Assembly: GCA_943787265.1 (NCBI GenBank)
Contig: CALSLT010000013.1
Location: 62,001 to 126,000, forward strand
DNA length: 64,000 bases
Direction: 5' to 3'
Source: an uncultured Planctomycetaceae bacterium
Lineage (GTDB): Bacteria > Planctomycetota > Planctomycetia > Planctomycetales > Planctomycetaceae
A program made the position numbers and the translations under genes. The notes under the pieces were generated by a model. That model saw nothing but the letters and a program-made list of their open reading frames with translations, did no database searches and had not been told where the DNA came from. Shown here in pieces: positions 17,255-28,600 of this stretch; the first letter of the stretch is position 1; every line of letters begins with the position of its first letter.

Positions 17255-19417
17255 ATGACTTCGAAAATGGATGTTTATGCCCCCTGCCCTTGCGGCAGCG
17301 GCAAGAAGGTCAAGTTCTGTTGCCAGGCCGTACTCGGCGAAATGGACAAGGTTGCTCGCCTTCACGAAACGAAGCAGTCGGCCCAGGCACTTTCCGTTCT
17401 CGAGCGGCTGGCCGAAAAGCACCCGGAAGCCCCGATCGTCTTCATTACGCGCGCTCAGTTGCTGATGGAAGAGCGGCGTTTTGACGAAGCCGCTTCGACC
17501 ATCCGAGGCTTCCTCAAGGACAATCCAGACAGCAGCCACGGCATTGGTTTGCTCGCCTATGCGCGTTTCATGGACGTCGGATTTCAGGAAGCCAAGCCGG
17601 ATATCCATCGAGCGTTCCAAATCTGCCCGCAGTCTTCGCCGGACGTCATCGGTTCGCTGGCCTCGCAGATCGCCGACGATGTCTTTTACTCGAGCAGCAT
17701 GTCGGCCCGTGAGCACCTCGGACTTGCACTGCGACTCACGCAGGATCAGGAAGAACGCCAGGCTCTGTTCCAGGAACTGATGCGGGTTGACGGCTCAGCA
17801 GAGATCCCGTTCCCTCTTCGAGGTGTCCATTCGCTGGAAGAACTCGACGCCCCGGAAGGCACAGAGAAGGACATCAAAACGGCGACACGCCTGTCGGCAC
17901 TCGGCTGCTGGGAGATCGCTGCCAAACTGTTCGACAAGCTCAACGAAAAGATGCCGGACAACTGGGCGTTGTGGAAGAATATTGGCCTGTGCCGAGCGTG
18001 GGACGCCAACAACTCGGGAGCGGCCGAAGCACTCCGCAAGGCGTCGGAGCTGGCTCCCAGCCACGAAGTCGCCGTCGAGTGTGAAACCATCGCTCAGCTA
18101 CTGGAACTGTCCGACGTCGAAGGTCAGATGCCGGTCAAGGCCGCCCGCTACAAGCTGACGTCAACATCGATGACGCTTTCAAAGCTCGATGACTGCGACC
18201 GAGCCGTTCGATTGCCAGCGACAAAAGACCAGGCAGATGCCAATCCCAAAGTAGTTGGCCGATATCTGGTCCTCGACTTCCCGGCACCACCGGACGATGA
18301 AGAAGTTCGCGACGACAACGTCCCGACCGTTCAGGCAGAAGTTTCAGTCTTTGACCTGAACACCGACGACGGAGCTGTCGGCATCCTTTCCGTCATTGGC
18401 TCTGACGGCGACGCACGCAACGAAGCGATGGCGGTAGTTGAAGAAGACCTGAAGGATCTCATCACGAATCCGGAAGATGATGAAAACCATGAGTCAGATG
18501 CTCCGCTGTATTCTGAAAGCCTCGTTCGGTCAGTCCTCAATGAGCTGACACAGAGTCAGGAACGAAAATACTACGGAACACGCCTGGACCTTGTGCAACG
18601 GAGAGAAATCGCCAAGCAGGAAGGACGAGATTTCGTCGAGAACAAATGGTGCAACACTAAACTCAACCGCCTCGGTGGTAAGACCCCGCTCGAAGCAGCC
18701 AACGATCCGGAACTCAAGGTCAAACGAGCAGCCGCTCTGCACGTTCTGGAGTCGATCAGCGATGTCGCGATGCTCTATTCGGACGGCACCGAACTACGCA
18801 AGACTTTGAACATCGACGAAGAGGCTGCATACCCGGTAACAGAAGACACGGAGCTCAACTCACTGTCCGTGCTTGAGTCACACCGGATGCCGATCAGCGA
18901 ACTGAACGATGAACAACTTGGCCACATCGTTCATCGAGCCTTGCTGATCAGGCACGTCCCGTTTGCCTACAAAGTCCTGACCGAGGTTTCAAAGCGAGGT
19001 GTCGACCGAATCCAGGGCATCGACACATCGATGTTCCAATGGACGATCGCTCAAGTCTGCCGAGAACTCGGTCATCACGACGAAGCTCTCAAGTGGCTTA
19101 AGGAAGGTCGTGACGAGGTCGAAAAGGGCGACAACTTCGAAGAGAAATTTCAGTGGGCAATGCGGGAGTTTCAGTTCCGCATCGAGAATCGAAGCGACCC
19201 TGCACTGCCGGAGTTGATCGACCATCTCTGGAATTTCTACGGCACAAAAATGCCAGGCATTCGAGACGCTCTTGAGCCAGCACTCAAAGAACTCGGAATT
19301 GCGATTCCTGGTGAAACGGCAAGCGGGCTCGTTCTGCCAGACGGATCTGGTGCCCCGGCAGCGGCTGCCGCAGCTCCCGGCGAAGGAGACTCAAAACTCT
19401 GGCTCCCCGGTCAGTAA
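17255..19417 (+). CDS. SEC-C motif protein with TPR-like repeats
   Basis: 720 residues from the ATG at 17255, chosen because AGGA lies 9 bases upstream; a frame from 17204 lacks a site. Residues 8-21 are a SEC-C zinc motif (CPCGSGKKVKFCC), as found at the SecA C-terminus. Residues about 30-310 are helical TPR-like pairs (ALSVLERLAEKHPEAPIVFI, EAASTIRGFLKDNPDSSHGI, WALWKNIGLCRAWDANNSGA). The middle and C-terminal parts, including VRSVLNELTQSQERKYYGTR and a second helical repeat region, match no named domain. The tail is Ala/Gly-rich. A role as a scaffold or binding protein is inferred. A strong terminator follows. Confidence 0.82.
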   Translation: MTSKMDVYAPCPCGSGKKVKFCCQAVLGEMDKVARLHETKQSAQALSVLERLAEKHPEAPIVFITRAQLLMEERRFDEAASTIRGFLKDNPDSSHGIGLLAYARFMDVGFQEAKPDIHRAFQICPQSSPDVIGSLASQIADDVFYSSSMSAREHLGLALRLTQDQEERQALFQELMRVDGSAEIPFPLRGVHSLEELDAPEGTEKDIKTATRLSALGCWEIAAKLFDKLNEKMPDNWALWKNIGLCRAWDANNSGAAEALRKASELAPSHEVAVECETIAQLLELSDVEGQMPVKAARYKLTSTSMTLSKLDDCDRAVRLPATKDQADANPKVVGRYLVLDFPAPPDDEEVRDDNVPTVQAEVSVFDLNTDDGAVGILSVIGSDGDARNEAMAVVEEDLKDLITNPEDDENHESDAPLYSESLVRSVLNELTQSQERKYYGTRLDLVQRREIAKQEGRDFVENKWCNTKLNRLGGKTPLEAANDPELKVKRAAALHVLESISDVAMLYSDGTELRKTLNIDEEAAYPVTEDTELNSLSVLESHRMPISELNDEQLGHIVHRALLIRHVPFAYKVLTEVSKRGVDRIQGIDTSMFQWTIAQVCRELGHHDEALKWLKEGRDEVEKGDNFEEKFQWAMREFQFRIENRSDPALPELIDHLWNFYGTKMPGIRDALEPALKELGIAIPGETASGLVLPDGSGAPAAAAAAPGEGDSKLWLPGQ

Positions 19418-19443
19418 TTCAGGAAATGAGTCTCGACCAACTA

Positions 19444-19483
19444 AAAAACGCTCGCCAGACAAATCAGTCCGGCGAGCGTTTTT
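19444..19483. terminator. Bidirectional Rho-independent terminator
   Basis: AAAAACGCTCGCC (19444-19456) pairs perfectly with GGCGAGCGTTTTT (19471-19483): a 13-bp stem with a 14-base loop and an A/T run on both sides. It sits between the convergent SEC-C gene (plus) and the TolC-family gene (minus), so it can end both transcripts. Confidence 0.9.
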
Positions 19484-19511
19484 CCGTTCCCCACTTCCGC
19501 TAACTCAGTTT

Positions 19512-22260
19512 TTACTTCCGACGCCAGAACCGTCCCCAGTTTGAAGATTGCTTAGCTTCAGCCTGCTCGCTCGGTTCATCAGTACGACGTGGCGATGTCG
19601 ATAGACTGCCGGAGTCACTGAAGCCTGACGTTTGTTGAACCGCTTCGCCCGGGACGTAGTCGTCATCGAATGTCGGAATGGCGCTCACGCCACTTCCAAT
19701 GGCTGAACTCGATGATTCAACCGAGAACTCGACAGCCTGAATGGGCTCTTCAAATTCGTTTCTCGCAGCCTGAATCGATGCTCCACCCATGAGCTGGCTT
19801 CGTGATGACGAGCCGGTCAACGGTGCTTTAAACGTTGAACGAACACTCGATCGTCCATCCAAAGGCATCGGAGGAACGAAGTCTTCCGGACCAAATGGAT
19901 CACTTGCCGGCAACAGCGGAGCCGGGTCATCACCAATCGGAGGTGCCGGAACAATTGCCCCCTGGGCACCGGATTGCGGAGTGAGGTCAAGCGTCTTAAT
20001 AGCTGACGTGGCCGGTTCTTCGATTGCTTCTGGCACAAACTCATCGTAACCGCCACCCAATCCACCAGCTTCCGGCTCACCAGGGATCAATGCAGAGCGG
20101 TTATCCAGGGCTGGTGGCGTCGCCTCTGGAGGATCCATCGGACTTGGCACCATTGGCGGCAGTGATTCTTCCATCGGCATCGCGTTGTGGTAGTCGAACG
20201 TGCCGTTGGCTGTGTCGAGACAATCAATGCAGTCGTCCACGAACTCGCCTGGCTCAGTCACTTTGTTTGGTGACTCAAACGCGAAGCTGCGTTCCCATGC
20301 TCGTCGCAAGGCATCGTCGTAGGCGTCTTCTGTCCAAAGGCTTTCCGACAGATAGACGCTGTTGTCCATCAGCAACGTTCCCTTGCGGTACCGCAGTTCG
20401 TTCATAGCCTGGTTGTAGCCGACGAGGCTCGAGTAGTAAGCGATCTCCGCCTGAGCCAGGCTGATTTGTGCTCGCAGCACCAGGTCGACCGTCGAACGAC
20501 CAACTTTGTATTCAGCTTCAAACGCTTCCACTCGGCGTTGAGCTGCTCGACGTCGGTTGAAATTCGTTTTCGCGGTCTGGTACGACTGATCGAGTTGCTG
20601 GAACGATGCCGCCAGCTCGTAACTGATTTCCTGTTCCTGTTGAGCGAGCAACGCACGTGCCTTCGAAATCCGATGCTCGATATTCTGCATCTGAGTCGTG
20701 GCACCGCGGAAGCCGATCGGCATCGAGAATTCGAAGCCAAGTCCCCAACCGGTATGGTCACCGCTCATCAGCGTGTCGTAGGCACTGTTAAACCGCCCGT
20801 CGCCACCGGTCAACGTGTCACCGAAGCCGTTGACCTGGTACCGAGCGACGAAATCCAGTCGAGGATTCACAAGAGCTTCAGCCGCTCCACGCTGTAGTTC
20901 GAGGCTCTTGATGTTCCATTTCTGACGACGAATCTCCGGACGGTTCGTTAGCGATTCAGCCAGCGAGTTATTCCAGTCCGGAAGAATCTGCGCGGTCACG
21001 GGATCGTCGCTCGGCCGAATGACTGACCCGTCATTGACTGGCAAACCCATCAGGCGTCGCAATCGAACTTCCTGAGTGAACAGGTTCGACAAAGCACCTT
21101 CACGTCGTGAGCGAGTTTCGAAATAGTTGTCGCGAGCCTGAGCTTCGTCAGCCGCTCCAACTTTCCCGGCATCCATGTTGGCTCGAACTTCCCGCCACGT
21201 CTGCAGAGCACTTTTCGTCGCCACAGACTCAGCGTCGTACGTTCGGTAGGCAAGGTAGAGCTGCCAGTATGTGTCTTCCGCATCTTTCAGAAGTTGAGCG
21301 ACCGAGCCTTCGAATTCGACGAGACTAATGTCCGTTCGAATTCGAGCAATCACGACGCCCTGATTGACTGTCGGAGTGCTCTGCAGCGTTGGACGACGAG
21401 CAATCGGGCCGGCAATTCGCGTGTACTCGGTTCCGGCTCCCTGCCACAACGGTCGTCGATACTCCATGCCGAATGTTGGCAGCCCACCATCCTGATTGGC
21501 ACTTGGTCGAGACGTGTACTGGTTTCCGAAGAACCTGGCGTTGCCACCCGTCTGGTTGGTGTCTGTGTATAGCCAGTTGTGCTCAACCGAGAACGATCCG
21601 CCGTCGCCGAAAATTTTGCTGATCTCAGCTCGGAAGTCACCAAACTCATCACGCTGACCATCAAGAGCCTGGAAGCCAATCGTCCCGCTTTCGGCCGGCT
21701 GCTCAGACGCTCCCCACGTCATGTTTGTTGTGAGTGTTGCGTCGAATTCAGACAACGCCGCCTGCACGCCGCCCTGGCCGAACAGCGTGTTGCTTTCCTG
21801 AATGGCGACGTCGTAGATCGACGATGCGAAATCAGGATTGCTCAGCAAGCGGTTACCTGGATTCAAGAATGAAGCGTTATCTCGAATGACTTCTGCGTTC
21901 TGCAACGCAGTTCTCAGAGCATCTTCTAATGAGATATCCTGAATTTCGTCTTTCCGAGGATGCCCGGATTCGACGGGGTTCCTGAGTGCCGGCGACGGCC
22001 TCATTCTGCTCCTGAGCAACGTTCGGATATTCGACCTGAGTGGCCTGATCCTTGTAGTAGGACAGCTCCTTGTCTTCCCCAATGAGGTACTGCAGCTCCT
22101 CATTGCCGCTGGTCAGGCAGCCAGTCGTAAGCCCGGCTGTGGCAACAAGTAACGCACATTGAATGCGTTTTCGCCAAGCCCGTGGCAGCCATGCTGCTGG
22201 CATGGTTGAAGCAGGGCTCTGAGTATTCACGCTCAAATGTTGGAAACGCCGAAACACCAT
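19512..22260 (-). CDS. TolC-family outer membrane lipoprotein with long C-terminal extension, one frameshift
   Basis: Two frames join into about 915 residues. The first, from the ATG at 22260 (GAGGA about 7 bases upstream), holds RKRIQCALLVATAGLTTGC, a lipoprotein-like leader after about 30 extra residues, and EELQYLIGEDKELSYYKDQA. A GGGG run at 21975-21978 has one base too many; beyond it the second frame continues HPRKDEIQDISLEDALRTAL and carries two OEP halves (ALLAQQEQEISYELAASFQQ, GRSTVDLVLRAQISLAQAEI, AYYSSLVGYNQAMNELRYRK). The last about 225 residues are Pro/Ser/Asp-rich, low complexity, ending WGRFWRRK, which is beyond the usual 450-500 residues of the family. No periplasmic adaptor or pump gene is adjacent. 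The frame break may be a base-calling error. Confidence 0.82.
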
Positions 22261-22599
22261 CGATTCGTCCTCAGCCTATCGAGAGACTCGAAAGCGGCAC
22301 TTATCTGCAACGGTTTGCAAACGTCCATTTTTGCTTGGACACCATGCGCACCGCGCGGCAGTACAACCGCTATAAGTGTTATCGGCGTTACAATCGTCAA
22401 ACTTTGACATTCTCAAGATAATTCGGCGGACGAACGACGCCCATTTTCCCTGTTCAACGCAGTCTATTGTCCAGCGAGCCAGTCCCCGCCTTGCGCAGGC
22501 ATTGAGAAAACGTTGCGACGCCGGTCTGGGCGTAACGGTGATGCTGGAGCGGCCGTCTGGCATCGCCCCCAGAGTCTGCTCGAAATGCTCAGCTCACCT
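22261..22599. other. Intergenic region with possible minus-strand promoter
   Basis: Gap of 365 bases between the giant membrane protein and the TolC-family gene, both minus strand. Near 22380-22405 the minus strand shows TTGACG followed about 18 bases later by a TTATAG-like element, a weak sigma-70-type candidate for the TolC-family gene. No ORF is convincing. Confidence 0.3.
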
Positions 22600-22617
22600 G
22601 GAAACTCGAGTGTTTCC
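22600..22617 (-). terminator. Weak hairpin after the giant membrane gene
   Basis: GGAAAC-TCGAGT-GTTTCC begins 9 bases past the stop of the giant gene. The stem has 6 bp and no T-run follows, so it is only a candidate. Confidence 0.3.
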
Positions 22618-22625
22618 GGGCGTTC

Positions 22626-25600
22626 CTACTCCCAGCCGCCAAACCTCTCCCGCCAACGGTCAGCAGATGCGGTCAGCGTTGCCTGATGCGTTTTGTAGTA
22701 GATCGCTCCGAAGACCAACGCGATTCCGATCAGCAGTACGACTGAACCAACGGCTGTCATCTGGATGCCTCGTTCCATACCGGTCAATACTTTGCCAACG
22801 ATTGTCACCAGGTCGACCAGCAGCATCGAAAAGCCCAATGTCAGATAAAGCCGGATGCGGAAGAAACTTCCCAGCCCCATAGCCGCCAGGCAAAGCAGGA
22901 TCAAACTGAGGTTAAACGCGACCGGGTAACGATCATCGACCAGCGCGTAGTAACCGGCACTGCCGAGCATCGTCATGATCGTGACCAGCCGAATCCGATT
23001 TCGAGTGTCTCGGTGTATGCGATCACGAAATAGCTGCAACATCACCAGGACACCCATCCCGACCGGCACGGTGTACGCGTACAGAACCCGGAGTTCCAGC
23101 TTCGACCAGAAAACAATCAATACGAACGCGACGAAGCCAGCAACTCCAATCAGGTGATACGGTGACTGCCGATCATCTTTGCCCATGAACGTAAACATCA
23201 GGCTGTGCAGACCGACGACCAGCAGCGCCACGTTGGTCCCCAGGTTGTGATAAAGCACCCACACCAACGCGACGACCGGAAGCGTGAACAACGTGCCAAG
23301 AAGCGGAATTCGAATTTTGTTTGGCTGAAGATCAAACAGTTGTTTGCTGCCCGCCAGACCGAAGCTGACGACAAGACTCGCCCACACGTCGTATTCGAAA
23401 TTCCAGAAATCAGTCGTCAACAGCAGGTGTCGCCGGATGACGCCGAAAAACGCCAGGATCGACAATTGCAACGCGATATACGGAGCCATGTTCTGACGCA
23501 GTCGACCTTCGAAATACCAACCTGCCGACAAAGCAGCGAACAGACCTGCCGTCAGCATCAAAGTCGGAACCTCAAACGACCGCCCGTAGTGCAGCAGTTG
23601 AGCGACAACGGTGATCGCGAAGGTCACCCACAAAACAACACTGTTCGCCATCGCTCCGAACGTTGCCATCCATTGGCAAGTCTGGTCGAACAGTCTCGGC
23701 TGTGGTCGATCAAGCTGATCGTAGGTGACGAAGAGTTTCTCCTGAAACACTCGAGCGAAAGTCCCCATCGCGAAAAGAGCCGCCGTCGCCACCAGCAGCG
23801 GCCAGCTTCGGACGGCATCACTCAACCCAGCGTCGCGAAGATTCGTCTGGCTGAAGAAAGCCAGCCAGACCGGCACTAGCAGGATCATAGCGGCAAGTAC
23901 TCGTTCCTCATTATTCCGAGCGTTCAATGTCGGACGCGGAGTCAGCACAGTCAGGACACTACAAATCGCGACCGCTACCAGACCGGTCACCGATTCCGGG
24001 TGATGCCACAGAACGTGGGCGAAGACGAGTCCCGACAGAGCCAGCGTAATCGTGCCCATTTTCGGCAGCGGAGTGAATCGCAGCGAGATTTGATGAGCAA
24101 CCAGCAGCACGGCCTGAGCTGCCAGTACGGTCCAGATGACCTGGTCTTTCGGCAGCCAACTGGCAACGAAAAAGTCCATGTGCAAAGCCAGCAACAATTG
24201 CAAACCGGCAATCGCGAAATACACCGGCGAGCGACGGATGAGCCCGTGATGAATAAGCACCGACGCACTGGCCGCCAGAAGTGGAGCCACCAGTAAACTG
24301 TTAGCGCGCCAATCCGTCAGTCCCCAAAGCACGAGTCCTTGCACGACGACCTGAAGGCAAACTCCCCATGAACGTCTCAGCGCGAACCACTGAGCCTCGT
24401 CAATTGCGGCCAATCGCTGAATGGCCGTTCGTGCTGGCGACCGGTGAGTGCTGAAGAGAATCCAGAAATGCGCGAGTCCAATCCCACACCATGCAGCCGC
24501 CATCGGAAAGTCAAACGGCGATGTCCGAGGCAAAAGAGTCAGCGTGAAGTAACTGCCGACCATCAGCGACAGGCCACCATAGAACGCCAGCCAGGCGTTT
24601 CCGCCCAAGCCATGAAGTCGTAACAGAATCAGAGCGACAACCATCACCAGCGGTGCGTTGAGATGATAGTAGTCGGTCTGAATAATCGGCTCGTTCGGAA
24701 ACAGAATCATCTGGAACAAACCGCGGCAGATGTAAAACGCCAGAATCGTGAAGCTAAGAACCGTCGCCGAATTTCGGTATCGCCGGCCCGAATCCAGACC
24801 GCTACGGAAGTCGGTTTCTGATCGAAAATAGAACCAGGCGATTGGCAATCCGAAGGCAAAGATGGCAGTCGCCGGTTGCCGAAGGCCAGGAATCAGCAAC
24901 GCCGCGCACCAGATCGCCAACGTCACTCCAAAGTGGTAGAAGCCCTCGCACCAATCGACGTATTCCTGTTCGCCGTCAGCAGGCTCTCGAGCGGCTCGTC
25001 GAAAATACCAGCCCGCCAGCAGCGCCATCGCTCCGGAAACCATAAACCGAAACGCTGAAATCTGTGCCAGGTCGGGATGCACAAAGTAGTTGGCACTCAA
25101 CAACGAAAGTACCAGAACTGCTAGAACCAGGCTGGCTCGATTCAGGTACGCCGTGATCGTTTCCCGCGCCACAAGTCGTCGAAGGAGTGTTGCTTCGAGC
25201 AGACTGGCCGCCAGCCCAAGGCAGACAAGATGAATTTCTGACAGCCCCTGCCCGTCGCCCCGCAGGTAGTCTCCACAGAAGACGCGGATGATGTGAATGT
25301 TGCCCAGCGTCAAAAGCGGAGTTCCAATCGCGTAGAAGCGACTGTTTTGCCATGACCAGCCGATGACTGCCAGGGCCGAAGCGGCGACAAACGGCGTGAC
25401 CAGTTGCACCAATTGCTCTCGAAGCTCGACGCTGGCCGAGTGATAAACCGTCGACAGCACAGCAAATGCAATGGCGGGAATAAACACCCAGGCGACATCC
25501 GGCGTCCTGAAGAAAGACTCCGGAAATGCTCCCCGCAAGATGGCAGGACGACGAACACTCAAAAGCCGTCCGGCATGACCAGCCACAGCCATAGACAAAG

Positions 25601-28600
25601 CCAGCAGGCTCATCCGCCACGGCATTGTCAAAAGTTCCAGCCGCTCAAAGATTGCGAAGCGGCCAACATCCTGCAGCTCCGGGTGGCAAACGAGCAGGTA
25701 ACTCAGCAAGCACGAAATCAGTCCCAGCAATGCTGAGTGATGTGCCCTCGCCGTCAAAACGACAGTCGCGACTACAAGGATAAACTGCGTCGACGACAGC
25801 TCGACGCTAAAGATCGAATCCGTCATCGCCGCCACCGCGATGACGACAGTCAGCAAACTTCCAACAACATTGAAAGGCCGGAGCAACGGGGCGAGCCTGT
25901 CATGAATACCAGGTTTGATCTCCAGACACAGGTGCGTGATCTGAACGGCCAGTAACAATCCGATCGTCGGCCAGAATGCTCGCGTGACCGACAGTCGAAA
26001 CAGCAGCGACTGTTCTCCCGGAGCCGTTGCCAGCAACGCCACCCAGATAAGAAAGAACAACAATCCGCCGAACGATTGTTGCTTTGTCCGCAACCCGTGC
26101 CACACAAGCTGTCCGCCGACAAAAGTCAGCAGCGGCAGCAGCGTTTCAAGCTCCCGCCCCCCCAGCAAAGACACGATACAAAAACTGCCCGCAATCACGC
26201 TTCCAGCACTCAGCATGGACCTGGTTGGCGCAATCAGGATCGGTTCAACCCATTCAAATCTGGCCCTCTGCGACGCGTATGCCAAAAACAAGACCTGCAG
26301 AACGACGCCTGCAGTAAGCACAGGGCCATACCAGTGAGGACCTCCAGAAAGGTGCCAGTGCCCGCAAAACAGACTGATCAGCAGAAACAATCCGCCCAGG
26401 TAAGTTCCGATGGCTGACCGCCGATACTCACGAGCGTACACAGCCACCAACGTCCAACAGACCGAAGTCACACCGATTGCGATCGAAGTCTTAAGGCCAA
26501 CGCCATCGGCAAACAGATTTTTCAGCAGAACCCACGAGTCGACTCGTGAAATCAGAAAGACGGCCGAAGCGACCAGCGGCCACGTAAATAGCTTGTGATC
26601 GTAGCGTCGAAGTGGAAACAAGGTCCGATCGAAAAACCGATCGCCTTCGGACAGATTCTTCAGGAAAGCCGCTCCTCGCAGCGGGAACGACACCACAAGT
26701 ATCCCAAGCGCACTGCAGGCACTCCCGAGCCCGGTCCCCCAACTGAACTGGTCGAACGTCGCACGAAAGTTTGCTTTCAGCTCGGGAAACAGGATGACCA
26801 CGATGACCATCGCCATCATGGCCGGGATGAGCGATCGTGAAAAATACGTCGCAGCAACCAGCACGCCTGCCATCAGCAGCGGGCCAAGGTAGTCCATCCA
26901 ATTGTGCAGCCAGTCCGCGCTGGCTGGAGCGTCGTGCTGAACGACCACTCGCAGAACCATCGCCGCAACTGCCAGCGACCCGTAAACCCAAAGCACCGTC
27001 GAACGAGCTCGCAACAACAGAGTGGACCGAGTGACGGCCAGCGTTCCCAGCCAGAGAATCGATAACGCTGAAAGCCCGAAAACAAGCGTGTTGCCTTCGA
27101 GACTGCGGCCTTCCATGTCAACACAGCCCAGATACAGCAACGCAAGAGCACACACCGACATCGCTGAGTGCACCCAACGAAGTTCGTTGCCCCGAAACGC
27201 GCGCCAGAGAAACCACGCCACGATGATCAGCAGACATTCGCCGGTGTAGATCGGCGGAGTTTGAAATCGCCACTGACACAATCCGGCAACGATGGCCGTC
27301 AGCATCAGCACGGTTACCTGGACTCCGATTGCGGACTGGCTGATTGATTCGAGTTCTCGAAGCCTGAAGAAGTGATGCAGAACGCCAAGACTTGCTGCCG
27401 CCAGTAGGCCCAACCCTGGCAACCACTCCTGAGGAAACTGATCGAGCATGCCGATCGACGCGACGGCGAGCATCAATATGGTCAGGCCGATCCATTCGTG
27501 AATTTTCGACTGACGTCCGACTGCCTGATAAATCCAAACGACGCCCGCCATCGCGAATGACAGTACGCGAATCTCTGGGTGAGTAGCTCCCATCAGCGTT
27601 CCCAGTAGAACCAGTGCAAACCCCAGGAACGACTCGCCGCCGAGATGCGACTGCCGACGTGTCAGTTCTCGAGCCCGGCGTTCTGTCAGCAGTACCAGCC
27701 AGCCGGTCAAAATGACCATCGGCGCGTAAGTCCAGACGTGCGGAAGGTGCTTTAAGTATGCATGCACCCAGCCGAAAACCTGCAGAAACGTGACGACCAG
27801 CGTCGCACCAAAGAACCAGGGAACGCGCCGTCCGTTTGCCATCTCTGGCGTGAGCACGCTTCCTGAAAAACGAACCACCGCTCCAGCCATCACGGCGAAA
27901 CCGATGTGAAACCCCACACCCATGATGAGGTTCAGTTGCTCGCCGTCGACTCCCGCGAACGCCTGCGCCACCGGACCGAGCATCACCAGACTATTTAGCA
28001 GCAACAATGCGCCACCCAGCAGCCAGGTGAGCGATTCGTGAATCCGTCCGCACCACGTCTTCAGCCCCCAGGCTCCGAGCGACAAATAGACCATCCCCAA
28101 AAGCGGAATAACGAGCACCTTCTGCTCGACCTGCTGGTCGTTCGACAAAAGCGAGATTGCCATAAAATTGATTGGCAACAGCCCGATAGCCGCGCCCCGC
28201 AGTATCGCCGCGGTTCCTTCGAACTGTTCGTCCTGACGTTCGACCCAAGTGGCCATCGCTCCCAAAGCCCACGTAAAACCAGCCAGAAGTGTCGGCATGA
28301 TTGTGTAGCGAACGGCCCAATGCTTATCCCACGTATACCATGCCAGCAGCGAACTCCCAGCAATCACCATCAGCACGCCCGCCACCATGTACCAGTTCTC
28401 GACGAAGAACGGTTGCACGTGATCGCGCCAAACCGATGGCGGTGGCGGCCCGATGGGTTGAGCCGGTTCTGGAGCAGACGCCTTTGGCAGATCGACCGGA
28501 TGGGTAGACGCCGCCGATGCGACTGCACGCTGCACGGACTCTGTCTCCGACGGCTGCGGCAAATCAGCGCTGAGAGCTGTAGCGTCCGCCTCATCGTCAA

